Shown piece by piece: positions 37,632 to 50,700 of a stretch of 64,000 nucleotides of DNA. The position numbers were made by a program, and so were the translations under genes. The stretch is from contig NC_058513.1 in NCBI RefSeq assembly GCF_020382885.2, positions 3,115,408-3,179,407 on the forward strand, written 5' to 3'. Position 1 is the stretch's first letter. Each line of letters opens with the position of its first letter. Origin of the DNA: Scatophagus argus (Eukaryota; Chordata; Actinopteri; Scatophagidae). The notes beneath the pieces were generated by a model. That model made no database searches. It was not told the origin of the DNA and saw only the letters and a program-made list of their open reading frames with translations.

Positions 37632-38777
37632 CTTATCACAGCAAAATCATTACTGCAGTTTCTTTTTTTTATTCACAAGAAGCACACAATACAGGTCTTT
37701 ATCTTTTCCATGGGAACTTTATTTGTAACCCTTGATAAAGATACAATATAATATTCATCGCCCTTAATATTATCTTATAATCTAATATGAACATTCTAGC
37801 AAATTGCAATTTATACAACATGTACCCTGGAGATTCATATTCACCAGCGGTAAGCTAGCTTCCTGGAAATGTATCCCATGAGAGAAGAACAGATCTGGAG
37901 ACTGCAGTGAAGTGGCTCTGTCTGTTGTGAGGGGGAGCGAGGGCTTTCTCATTGGTTTGCACCATTTCGCAATACAGATAGAAATGGAAAGAACAGAGCT
38001 GACACAATTCTCCATTTAAACTACACAGAGAATCAAGTCTGGTCTACACTGCATGTCTACCACCTTGGATGGATAATGTTTTACCCCCTTGCAGATAAGC
38101 CACAAGTCTTTAAACAAGTTTGTCCCCAACCTCCCTGACACTTCCCACTGATGGTGGCCATTTTCCAACATGGCTGACATCTGTAGAGGCATATATAGCA
38201 TTTTAAATAAAACGTAAAGGGTAACTCCAGCATCGTTCACACATACAGTACATGTCAAATTACCAGTGATCATGAGAGTTATTTGGCCTCTTAAAATAGT
38301 TGTATAATGTCTTCTGTGGCTCAGGATGAGCTTTGTCAAGTCTCAGAGTAACTAAGTAACCTGATGATGTCATCAGGATTATTCTTTTTGGTTTTGGAGT
38401 TTGCTCCATATGAAGGACTAAGGTAGGATATCTCAGCCTCTGCCGCATCACTTTTGACCAGTCTTTGTTAACTGGTCTCTCCCAACATTATGAAAGCACA
38501 ACAATAAATTGCTGGAGTGGCCCTTTAAGTATAGTAGTTCCTTTAATGCAAGGAAACTAAATGTCAATCAGTGTTGAAAACGGTCTAAAAATGCATTTTT
38601 CCCACATTAAGCTAAATGAGTAACAACAATAGTAATACTCAGACACATAAAATATCATCCAACTGATCTTGCATCGCGTGACAAAGTCAACAGTTAACTG
38701 AGGTTACTGCATACTCATGGCTCATCGTATAGGCTGTGTTACATTAAATTACTTTAAATTATTAGCATCTGCTAGAT

Positions 38778-38863
38778 TAAAGGATAAGGCTGGCAATATT
38801 GTTATATTAATGGAATCTGTTGACAAAAAAGAAAATATAAATAATGCTAGCCTTATCCTTTAA
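38778..38863. repeat. hairpin / short inverted repeat, MITE-like
   Basis: Arms TTAAAGGATAAGGCTGGC and GCTAGCCTTATCCTTTAA pair with one mismatch and continue inward with bulges (AATATTGTTATATT against AATATAAATAAT), giving an approximately 86-nt hairpin. Probably a degenerate transposon end pair. Confidence 0.6.
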
Positions 38864-39066
38864 AGTAATTTATTACATTACAAGTCTCTACAGTGTCCCA
38901 GTCTAGGAGGACCACCATCCATACAGACAGTTTGGTTAAGTAGCTAACTCCAAAGTGTATGATGTTTGTCCATCAACTAACACCTGGGAGATGTGGCATT
39001 CTGTGAGGGAATTACTCTGGATGAATTTCAATAGTCTCAAGTTTCTCAAGTGAAGCCCAGCTATGT

Positions 39067-39120
39067 TAAACTGTAGTACAGGGCGGCCCAAAGCCCGGTC
39101 GGCGGGCCAAGGCTGCTCTG
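39067..39120 (+). mobile_element. possible hAT-like element start
   Basis: CAGGGCGGCCCAAAGCCCGG resembles hAT terminal sequences found widely in fish. The opposite end and target duplication were not found. Confidence 0.25.
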
Positions 39121-41313
39121 CCATGAGGCTCAATCAGACCAATCAGATGTTTAAAGCAATGACAAAATAAAATTTAAAAGGTAAAAATGTAAAGCACTGT
39201 TTGTTTATGCAGGGTTTGGTGGGGTAAAATGCTCTTTAAATATGTAGGATTCCTAATTATCATTGATTATTTGTCATGAGGACATTTATTAAGGAAACTT
39301 GGACTCCTTGTAACATTTTGCATCTTAACAATACTTTAGAATAGGGGCTTACTTTTGGCCAGTGGCCCACCGTTAAACTTTTGCCCTCTCCAAGTGAAAA
39401 AAGCTGCTGTAGGATATCAGCACCAGCGGAGGAAGACAGGTGACGGAACGGGTTTTAGACTATGGAAATGCATCCTGAGTGTGATACATAGTGTGATACA
39501 TAGTTTGGGGAATTAAACATTTTATCATCAGTGCAAGCCAGAAAGACATGCCGAGTCACGGAGGAACATGCTGAGTCCAGGATGATCTTAAAGGTCAAAG
39601 AGCTGTAACTACTACTGTACGTGAGGAGCGACCTCCTAACTGTTGTGTGGTTGGTACAGAATTACGTCATTTAGCAGCATTCATGGATGTCATTTTTGTC
39701 GACAGGAAACCCTGTAGTTACTACTTTTTGCCTCTGCATGGCAGCATGGTGGATCTGTGATCAGTGTGGATGAGCAGTTTAACTGTACAGTGCTATGACA
39801 GGCTGCTGAGGAGCATTAGGGCTCATTCTCAAACTGCAACACACGGACGCATTTTCATTCAACGTCAAACTCCCAAATCCCCTCACTCTTTTATTCCATC
39901 ATCTCTGTGTTTAGGAATGAGCCTTAATTGTCAAGCAGAACCTGCCAGGAACAGCAGATTAAATGTACTATATACATACACATTTACATCAGTGGACATA
40001 ATGTCCCAAAGTAACTTTACATCAGGCAATGTAGCATTGAATTAGACCCTGTTTGGGCCTATTATGTACTGTCATTACGTCTGACTCACAGAGCTCAGCA
40101 TCTGTTTATCTGGAAGATAGACCTGAAGGACTCTTGTGGGTTTTTACTCCCAAATTGTAACTTTATTTCCTAATTCAGAAAAATGCAAATGATAGCTGGA
40201 AATTACACATCTCTATGCTCAATTTTTGGGATTTGTATACATTAATCTTAGGTTGTGCCATACAAAATGAACAAGGCTGGTATGTCATTTCCGTAAGGTC
40301 GGAGACCAACAGCTAGAAAAATATCAAAATTAGCTTAACTCCAATGCTAAACCATTTGTTCCTTCTTCCTCTTCCTTTCTGGCAAAAAGTAATAGAGAAC
40401 ACATTTATGTTGTCTAATTGTCTAATTTTTAGACACTATTATCATCATTTTAGCTGGTTAAGACAACAAATATCACCATCAATAGGTCAGATAAGCTGTG
40501 GCTACTTGGTGCTAATTCTGTAATGGCTAACTTGTAACATGTGGATCATATCTGGTGAATGTGCTTTCTGTAGATATATCTGCAGTTCACTTTAGTTACA
40601 TGCAGATGCTAAAAGCACAACCTTATTAGACCTTTCAAAAGTTTTCCAATTCGAAAAAATGCTATCAAGCCAAAACCAACATTTCCAGGCATGATTTTTT
40701 TGGATTAGGAAACAGTCTACTGGAAAATGGGTGGCTTTTTTCTTTACTCTGTGCAGTGGACAAAATATTGTTTGATAAAAGAGGCTTTAAGTCATTCAGC
40801 CAATACCGTCAAACCTGCCGTAAGTCTTGTTAAGTGATCTAGGCCTAGGATTCTAGGTTTCTTGCCACACATTTATCATTCAGAAAAGCAGATCTTTAGC
40901 TCTGTGACTCAAAAGTAATGATAATATGTGAAAAGGCACAAACAGGGGGTAACATTGGATGTGAGAAATGTACATGTCCCAATCATGTGTCAAGACAAAC
41001 TCTCACAGATTGCATATTGGAAAAAAGTAAAGCCACGCTACCGAATCCATGAGCTTTCCAAAGAGAAAACACTTTTGCATACTCATTTACTATGAGTGAA
41101 GGTGCCCACAACAAACTGCCTGAAAAGTGTAAGTGTGTGCGTGTGTGTGTGTATGGCAGACATCTGTACATGTCAACAATTCAGAGGTGAACACACATAT
41201 GCATACATACAGTCCAAACTGTACAATCCAATAGGTGGCTATTTTTGTTCATAGGACATGAGTGTCACATTTCATTTGGTAAATTCTGTATTTGTTTAGT
41301 TCAAGTGTGTGTA

Positions 41314-41315
<2 letters not shown>

Positions 41316-41359
<44 letters not shown>

Positions 41360-41373
41360 GACACACACACACC
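41316..41373 (+). repeat. compound (TA)n(CA)n microsatellite
   Basis: About 12 TA units join 9 or more CA units with one AG interruption. Just 3' of the map2k4 coding region, possibly in its 3' UTR. Confidence 0.95.
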
Positions 41374-41679
41374 ATACTATAATCTATTCCTTTTTCCTCA
41401 CATAAAAAGATGCATTGCAGTTTACCAAGACAACGTCATGTCTTCAAGTTTCTCTGGGTGATGATGGAGGACAATGTTTTAGATTTCACTGACTTTAAAA
41501 TGAGGTGATTAGAGGTGGAAGGATTTACTTAATATTTTTCTCATTGCACCGGGCAATTTGGACTTAGTTCCTTGGTTTTTTGGAACGTGTGAATAAACAG
41601 GTGATCCTACGTATCTCTGAGGGCTACGATGTCAAGCGTTGCATTAGTGTCTCCACCCCCATCCCCCAGCCTAACTACA

Positions 41680-41793
41680 TCAGTCCACGTACATGGGAGA
41701 GATGGGAGAGGCAGGGATTTGATCCAGGATGCGACAGACGTAACTGGCGACGTCCACAAAACGCTCTTCATACATCAGAATGAAGGGATGTTT
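41680..41793 (-). CDS. map2k4: map2k4 last coding exon
   Basis: The exon encodes [20 protein letters not shown] then [17 protein letters not shown] and stop TGA. This tail (the DVD docking region of MAP2Ks) matches MKK4 closely. Confidence 0.96.
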   Translation of the reverse strand, partial: KHPFILMYEERFVDVASYVCRILDQIPASPISPMYVD

Positions 41794-44700
41794 CTGGAGG
41801 AAAGACACAGTGAGCTTCAGGATGACGTAACATTCAGAAGCTTTTTGATTTGACAGAAATAACATGGATGTCAAGATTCCTTCATTGGTCATTGCTGATC
41901 CTGAGATAGGCAACATCTCTGAATATGTGTCCAATGCATACTTGTCATTTGGTAGAATATATATTAGCTTAAATTTAAAGCTGCATTGATTTTCTTTTCC
42001 TTTGTCTTTATTTTTACCACATGGTGGCAGCAAAAGAAGTTGAAAATACACAGACATATGATTATTATTTATAAGTTGTTATGACCATGTGACAAATTAT
42101 GTTTCAGCTCTGTTTTGGTCACAACCAACAGCTGAGGAAAACGTTTAGTTTGCTAACAAATTTAGCTTGTTAAAGGCTAAAAAAAAACTACTGCTCGAAA
42201 GGGGTTAATAAAAGCTGGGTTTGGACACAGGGAAATGAAATCTTCTTCTACTACTGTTAATCACACTACACATAACATAGTCTATACTGCCATCTTTTGA
42301 CAAAACCACATTTTGCATAAGATCTTTTATTTGCTAAGAAAAAGTTGGTGGAAGGGCACTTAATTCACATTTCCTTTGGCTTTGTCTTGAAATTTGATAT
42401 ATAAATAGAAACAGCTTATGAATTTCTTATTTACATAAAAAAAACATTTAATTAGTGCAGAGTTTTTCCCCATTCATTCAGCTACTGACACACAAATGTG
42501 TCATGAATATAAACTCTCTCCACATCCTGTTTTGTCTCTTTTCTATCCAGTAGTTACCTGTGTGTCAAAAAGTCGAGCACTGACCAGCAGAGGCTTTGCT
42601 CCTCTGTGATTTTAGAACAGCTAAAGCATTCAGGAACAAACTTTTCACTAGTACTTAACTTTAAGAAGGGTTACCCTAAAATCAGTTCAAGGCTTTTTTC
42701 AGAAAGCATCATCAAGACACTCTTAACATGCTTGAGCAGCTGATCTGAAATGCTGATTTGTGAGATGTGTATAAGAACTTACCAGAAGCTCCTTGTACTT
42801 TGGCCTTTTTGATTCATCCTTTGTAAGGCTGAACAGAGAAGGAAGAATAAAAATCACACTCCATCAGCAGTGTTAAGTATTCAGGACCCACTGAAAACCT
42901 AAAATAAATGTAACGTTACTTACCATAGGTTAACAAAATTGATGAACTTGGGAGAGAACTGCCTCTCCTCTGAGTTGCTGAGCTGTGGAGGTTCACCTTT
43001 CACCACCTGTGTCAGCTGATCGAAAACACTATTCCACTTGGGGTATGGAAACCTTCCTGTGGCCAGCTCGTACTGAAAGCAGAAAGCAGCGACTCTGATG
43101 AACCATCACACTGGACTGTCCTTAGTGCAATACTTATGTCCATTCAAACTTGTTCAAACTTTAGATTTAGAATTTTTTTTTAAATGTAAAATTTTAAAAT
43201 GTAGATCAAAGCAGACAACATCACTTGTCTTACCAGGGTGATTCCCAAGCTCCACACATCAGAACGGACATCATAGCCTTGTCTGGAAGCACTGGGGTCT
43301 ATCCTTTCAGGCTGAAACACACACACATGAGAAGACCCACTGGTAAACTGACATGTGGGAGGTAAAAGGTCAGCCTCAACTGGAATTACTACCCAACTAG
43401 TCAAGTTGCAGTTTACCATCCATGTCTGTCCACACTCATTTAACAGTTGTTCATGTGATCCTATGGGACAGCATGGAGGCATAAAGACTCAGAAGCCTTA
43501 AATCTGCGCTTAAGTGTGTTTAAACTGTCAACAGACAGCCTCATTATAAAATAAATGCTGACTCTATAATGCAATGGCTATAGAATAATGACACCATTAG
43601 CGTTTAGACTGGCTCCGATAAACCTCACTTTGGCTAGAAAAGATCATTTAGATCAGGCATGTCAAACTGGTCCACAGGAGGGCCGGTGTGGCTGCAGGTT
43701 TTCTTTCCAACCAAGTAGCAGCACACCAGACTTGACTCATTTAATCAACTGATCTCCGTCTTCAGACAGCTGATTGGTCAAACGGTGTGCTCTTGGTTGG
43801 TTGGCACAAAAACCTGCAGCCACACCGGCCCTCCTGTGGACCAGTTTGAGATGCCTGATTTAGATCATTAAGTCACTAAATGAATAAATAAACTCAAGCT
43901 TTTGAGCTGTGTTGTTGGTAGCTCCTACTGGTTCACTGTAAACTTCAAGTATCACACAACGAAAACAGCCTAAAAGCAGAACCGACTGATATATACTCTA
44001 TCACGTAAACAATTGTTGTTGTTCTGTACTTTGAAAGTTTCTACCAGGAGTGTGATGTAAAATTAGATCACTTTCCACCACTGGGTCTGCACTACAGCCT
44101 TCACAGACATCAGATGCCAACAGACCAACATGTCAGACAAAGATCTCCATTACCAGCATCAGAACACCCAGTGAGGGGATACGTATCAACATTTTGATAC
44201 TTTTGATTGCTTACCGCCATGTAAGGCCTGCAGCCCGCATCTCTGGTCTTAGCTATGGAGTCCACCAGCTGACCGCTGATGCCAAAATCACACAGCTTGA
44301 TATTACCCCTTCGGTCCATTAGAATGTTGGAAGGTTTGATGTCTGAAATGATTACAAAAAAAGACCATTTTATACAGAGAAACACTAACAGGATTGTTTT
44401 GAATACAAGTACCAATATAAATGTTTTGTTAATACATAATTGTCAATATTTTGTATTGACATTACAAAAAGATTCACCGTGCTCAACAATGTGGCTTTTA
44501 CTCAATATTTGATCTGAATCAAATCATAATCATACACTCACCTCTGTGAATTATTTTCAAGTTTTCTTTTAAGTGGTTCAGTGCTTTAACGGTCTGTTGA
44601 AGACAAAATAAAACATCACTTCTGTGTCGATGACATACACAGTATAAAATTAAAATGTACAAACGCTCTTCTACTCACCGCTAATGTTATTTTGCCTAAT

Positions 44701-47700
44701 ATTTCCTCTGGAATGACGTCATCTAATACACAGTATACATATTTGTAGAATTTGTCTAATGAGGTAGACATAAGCTCCATACAAATCCAACAGTCCCCCT
44801 GAAACAAAGACCAAGAGACCGTGACCAAGCCTCATATAAACACAAGAAGTCAAAAAAGATCTGATGTAAGCACACCACAACACTATTACATCACAATATT
44901 AAAAGGCAGAGCATGATGTGATGCGTTTGAGGTGAGTGAGTTTCAGTCAGACCTCTCTGAAGAGAGCGCCGTAGAACTGAACAATGTAGGGACAGTCACT
45001 ACTCCTCATGACCACGTCGAGATCCATCAGCAGCTGCTTCTGTTCCTTCTCATCCACGGTGGAGCGAATCCTCTGAGAGACACACGACACAAAAACACAT
45101 TCACAATTCACTCTTTTTCATACTTTTCGAGCCGTGTTTTGAGTTTCCAGCCCTCATTAGTGTTGCTGCAGCCGCAAAAACATGTGGACCTTTGTTAGAT
45201 ATTTTGTTAAGTTGTGTGCTTATGTTTGCAACAGTGTTTAAACTCAAAAAAATCTTTAGTCCAAGGTAACTTTTATGTTTTGTCTGGCTAGCTTCCAAAC
45301 CACTGTGCCACCTTGCCGGGTATGTTCATAATGTTTGTCGAACTGTACATTAGCAATTTTGGATCAGACTGTGCAATAAATACCTAAAGTCCAGCTGGTC
45401 AATAAAAACTTTTGGATGTCACAAGAAACAATACTTTGGTACCAAGTTGCAAAAAGACTGCAGAAATGTGCTGTGGAGGAAAGAACAACACTGCCAAGTT
45501 GCATGGCCTTGGTAACACCTTCTGAGTAAGGCTGTGGTGTGTCACCTTGACAGCCATGATCTGGCCGGTGGGTTTGTGGACCATCTTGTTGACGGAGCCA
45601 TACGCCCCGCGACCGATTTCCCCGAGGTCTCTCAGATCCTCTGCAGTGAAGTCACAGTGCTGCTCCGGAGAGATCTTCAGCTTCCCCGACGACTCAATAC
45701 TGTGTGTCCGCAGACGCTCTCTGGAGGAGGATGGACAGCGTTGGACCGGGAAGCGTAAGAGAGAGAGAGGAAGGAAGGAGGAGGAGGTAGAGAAAGAGAG
45801 AAGACAATGTGGAGCCATGAGGGGAACATGCATTATAGATCAATGTGGGCACGATCAATATTCAGGGTTTCCCATACATTCATTTATTTGTGGCCTGCCA
45901 CAATATCTGCATTGGGCACCGTGTATTAACACACAGACCAAAGTGGTGGAATGTGTGGTGACCAATTTTAGTGTTTTGCTATCAGTCCAAGAGATCAACA
46001 CCATCTGCAATCGATTACCAATTGGACAATGTCCCCAATGCTGTTATGCTTATGTTTAATGTAAGCCAGCCGGTGCCATTGCTTTGTAAAGCCTGGTAAA
46101 AGTGTACCTGCTTTCTGTGATGTCATCCGGTATCAAGTATTTAAATAATAAATACCACAGCACATTTTTATGAAATGGATTATTATTCACGCCAATGGTT
46201 TTTACTCATTGTTAATATCATTATTTTACCACTTTTGTCAGATTCGTCCTCATCCCATCACCGCCTTTCAATTTAGTCCTGTTTTCTCGACACAGTAATG
46301 ATGTTAAGGTGAAAGTTGTTTTTAAAAAGGAACTAAACACCCTGTGAAAATCTTGCCTTTGCTGACCTCCGGTGGTTTAACTTCTCACCTTGCTGCAGTG
46401 ACGCACAGGTGCTGTAAAACACTCTTCAACAACTGTTCACATGGATACATGTTGCTCATTATTTCTCAGGTTTCTTGGCTGTTGAGTGCAAATTTCGATC
46501 AAATCCAATGAAAAATAAGCAGTTGGTGAGGCTCGGAATAGACACACACGCACATTTTTGTTAAAAATGACAACATCTAGGTTAGAGGGCTAAACTTCAA
46601 AAAATTCATGACTAAAAAAGTAGTTCAGGAGTTATTTACTGGCCTGACATTAAAGGGAGCTTGTGGACTTTCTGGTCACCAGTAGTGCTATGGAACTAGT
46701 TCTTGTTTTGTTTATCTGCTGATGGTTTCATGCCATTCCACAAAATGACAAAAATGTAGCAATGTGCTAACAAATAAATAAATAAAAAAAAAGACTGCAA
46801 ACAAAGAAATGTGCATAGAAACTATTTTGGTTTAAAATGCATCCAAAACTCATCTGTGCAAATACTTCACTAGAACGGAAATACATTCAAGATGCTCACT
46901 CGGCCCCAAGGACATACGCTTTTGGTTAGAAAAAGTGAATTTAAGCCGTCTCTACTCACATGTGAGGGTTCTGGAAAGAGGGAGGTGTTGGATTGAGCGG
47001 GAGCCTGGAGGCGGGTTTGACTGGAGGGTTGGCGAAATTCAGCTTCAGGGCTTTACGTTTACCTGACCAGACAAAAAGAGAAACAGATCCAGATTCCCAC
47101 AACATGCACACCACGCTGTGGGCTCAACCAGCCAGGGCAAACAGAGGATACCCACTGTGATAAAATGCTTGTCTTACCGCAGTAACTTTTGTCTGTGTGC
47201 TTGAGATAAGCCTTTACATTAGGTGCAATAAGCAATGTTAAAAAAAAAAAAAAAAAAATCACGCCACAGTGTGACTCAAGTACCAGCGTATTATTGTAAT
47301 TTGTACAATTAAATCTGGCAAATGGGTCAGTGAGAAAAGTTGTGGAGTTAACATGATTTAAAGATCCAGTCTATTAAGAGCTGTTTTCCACTCACAGACT
47401 GACCTTCAGCTTATCTCAAGCTCTTCTCATGATCAGAGGAAGCACAAAATGCATTTTGAACACAAGCAAAGTGCCCACATGTAGCAGGGGTTCTCAAAAC
47501 TCAGGTACTGCAAATCTTTTAGCTGTATATGATAACTTTTTGTTCAGATATTATATGTATTTATGTGTGTGCGTGTACATATATTTGTGTGTAGCATAGC
47601 CAAAGAAGCCTCAGTGCAGGATGCCGATATTGAGAATCCCTGTCCAAAATATTTCCATTGAGAACATTTTAAAAATGCGCAAATCAAACCTGAACAGTCG

Positions 47701-50700
47701 CCCCTCAGATATCAAAGTGACCCAACACTTAAATAGCACTGGATTCCAATTTAAGGCTGAGTCAAGCTCACACAGTCTTTCACCTGTTAAGTGCATATTA
47801 GGATGCATCTGCAGCATATAGCTGACAATTATGCTAGCTTTTAAGCAAAGTGCTGAGTTTAAGTGTTGAATCCTCTTTGCCATGCCCTGTTCAACCAGCT
47901 CTTGAGTGCAAATAGGCCCCTTAACCTTTAAGCCCCAGTGCAAATGAATCTCTCTTGGCCATAACTGAATTGGTGACAACAGCAGTGAACAGTGGACAGA
48001 CTCCCCAACTACCAGAGGACCACACAGGCTGTTTCAATAGTATACAGTGGCTTCCTTTCAGCTTTATTATCCAACTGAGTAAAAAGAAGATAAAAACATC
48101 AAGAATCTGCAGCTCAAAAAGGCCGCTGACTAATCACTAGGCCGCAGCACGCCCAGTCGTCAGCCAATGACTGAACAGAAAATGTGGCTCAAAGAAAGTC
48201 AGCAAGGAGAGGAAACCACTTTAGACTACTGAGGTGTACCCACAGAGAGAGTTCGGTGTGCTTTGTGTGCGAGTCTAGTGCTTACTTTGGGACACTCCAG
48301 ACAGGCTTATCTGAAACCCTGAAGTAAAGAAAAAACATTTTACTACATTTTCTTAGGGCTTGTTTAAGTGTGAGTGGTTCATGGTTCAAAAGTGCCATCA
48401 CTACAAGAGCCAATGCTGAAAGTGGAACAAAGGGCAGGTTACTTTGAATGTGGCTTGGCTGGTAAAATCAATAAATAAATACATGAAGAAATGAAGAAAT
48501 AATAAAGAAAGCAAGCACCATATTATATTTTTGGGGGGTCTGGTTCAGTGCCATGTGACAGTGTGTGAAACCTAACACGACTCCATTGCCAGCACACTGA
48601 GGAGAAGTTAAATTTAAAGAGACTTAGTCGATACCAGCCCAATCGCAGAGTGGCTTAAAACGATTATTCGTTTGCTTTGATTCATCCCTTCTTTTACCCC
48701 CAGCAGATATCATTTCAGCACTATTTCACGTTAAAACAACGAAATGAGTGACACCGACATGAAAAAGTGGGCTGATGCTTCACCACACTCGTTTTAGTGG
48801 CATATTCCAATTCTAAATTGTTCTTCTGGCATAAAGCACTCAAGGTCCGCGTCAGTCACGTTCCACTGGTGCAGATCCCACTCCCCATCAGCAGCTGACC
48901 GTTCTGGCTGCTGACTGCTGCTATGCTGATGCTGCGTTGCGTATGATAATGGCAGATCACTCACTAACAGGAGAGACTTTTCACTGGCAGATTCCGCCAA
49001 AGAACTGCTGGCTTATGTCATACTATCACACTACCTGTCACTGAAGTTACCAATGCTATCCAAGTTTATCCCCAGCTCCTTGTGTGAATTACTAAACAAA
49101 CAAGATGATAATGTGGTAAGAGAGCATTAGAAGTGGTGGGTGGACTTGTTAGATTTAAACACAGCCAGGCTAACCGTTTCCAGTCCTTCGCAAAGCTCAG
49201 TTAGCCGGATCCTGGCGTTAGCTTTGTATTTATCTACACAAAAGACTGGTGTCAAAAATCTCATTTAGACCTTGGCAAGAAGGTTAGTAAGCATACTCAT
49301 CAATGACAACCTTCTTTAAATGAGAAACTGTGATTTTACCTCTGTCCTCTACTTAATAAGGACGGGAGGGGGACTTAGATTATGGGATATGACCAAGTTA
49401 GCTTACTGTTAGCTAAACTGTTAGCTATGACGTGTTGCTGGGGGGTTAAATATGATATTGTACATCACCCAGGGACATTTCAATAGCTCATTCTCCAATC
49501 CCTCAATAATAAGAAACAGAGTTACAGACATATTATTCCATTTAATGTATGACAGACTGGATTCAGACATTGTTTAAATCCTCAAATCCCTAAGAGAGTT
49601 AGCATGGCTAGCTTAGCTACATGTGAGCCTTGTACAACTAACATAGTGAGTGTAGCCCTTAACAAAGTTTGACCAGCTGTATAACAACAGGGATTATGGC
49701 ATATGTCAATAGAACACCACTGCCCTGCATGAGTCACAGGGCAGTGTGTCAGTGAGAGGCATATGCCAGAGGAGAGTGGCACATGTGTATTCAGTCATTC
49801 TTATGGGTCTCACACCAGTCAAACAGCAGTGGGGAATGCCAGTAGCCAAAATGGCACAGCACTGCCGATGGCACACAATTGGGATGTGCCGATGAGAGTG
49901 GCATTTATATGTGGAATACATGTGACAAGCTGACAGCATTGACTAATCAGCAGTTGCATATGCAAGTGAGAACTGGTATATGCTAAGGGGATGTGGTACC
50001 CATCAGAGGAACATGACCGACATTCTGTTTATATACGTCGAAAGCCAGTAGAACAGAAGCAACACAACACAAGTTGATAGTGGCACCCCACTAAGAACTG
50101 AGACGTGTCACCGAAACAGCCAGTTTGATGACCAGCAGCGTCAAGGCTGTTTAATGCAGCGTCACATCAAACAAGGTCTGTCTACTGTGTCCACATAAGG
50201 CCCTTCTAACACGAAACTTAAATAAAACATGCAGATAGCATGGATACATGCTACATGGATAACATCATAAAACATGGATAAAAATGCAGGTTTTACACCA
50301 CAATAAAAATGAACTTTTGAATCAAACAGAACATAAATGATCAACAGAAGATGGTGGGTGGGAATACGGCCTAAACAAACACAAGTTAAACCCCCAACAG
50401 CAGACTTAAAACCTTGTAAAATAAGTGTGAATACCTGTTTCATTTTGACATCTCCAGCAGGTGTTGGTTTCTGTAAGGTTTAGATAAAACATTTGATACT
50501 ATACATCTGCCACAGAATGAGAAATTTTTAACTCAGATCTGCTGACCACTGGATACATGACTGCACTGCTGTTTATCAAAAGGTAATCAATCAATCAGTG
50601 CAAATACCGTCCGTTACCCAGCAGTTACCATCAACACATCCATTATCGGACACGACCTTGTCCGACCTGCTCCTTTTCCCAGTAAGATTTAGATAGCAAA

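Larger units (their letters stand above)
35054..37650 (+). other. myocd: probable myocd 3' UTR
   Basis: About 2.6 kb of AT-rich non-coding sequence follows the stop. The first AATAAA I see on this strand is at 37626-37631, after a 24-base poly-A tract at 37563-37586. A fragment of a dispersed fish repeat lies near 36690-36740. The exact 3' end is inferred. Confidence 0.55.
37640..41679 (-). other. map2k4 3' UTR and myocd-map2k4 spacer
   Basis: No coding sequence is visible. Several minus-strand AATAAA hexamers occur (for example 40162-40167 and 37718-37723), so the map2k4 3' end cannot be fixed. The stretch holds a hairpin at 38778-38863, a hAT-like start near 39067 and a (TA)n(CA)n microsatellite near 41.3 kb. 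Confidence 0.5.
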
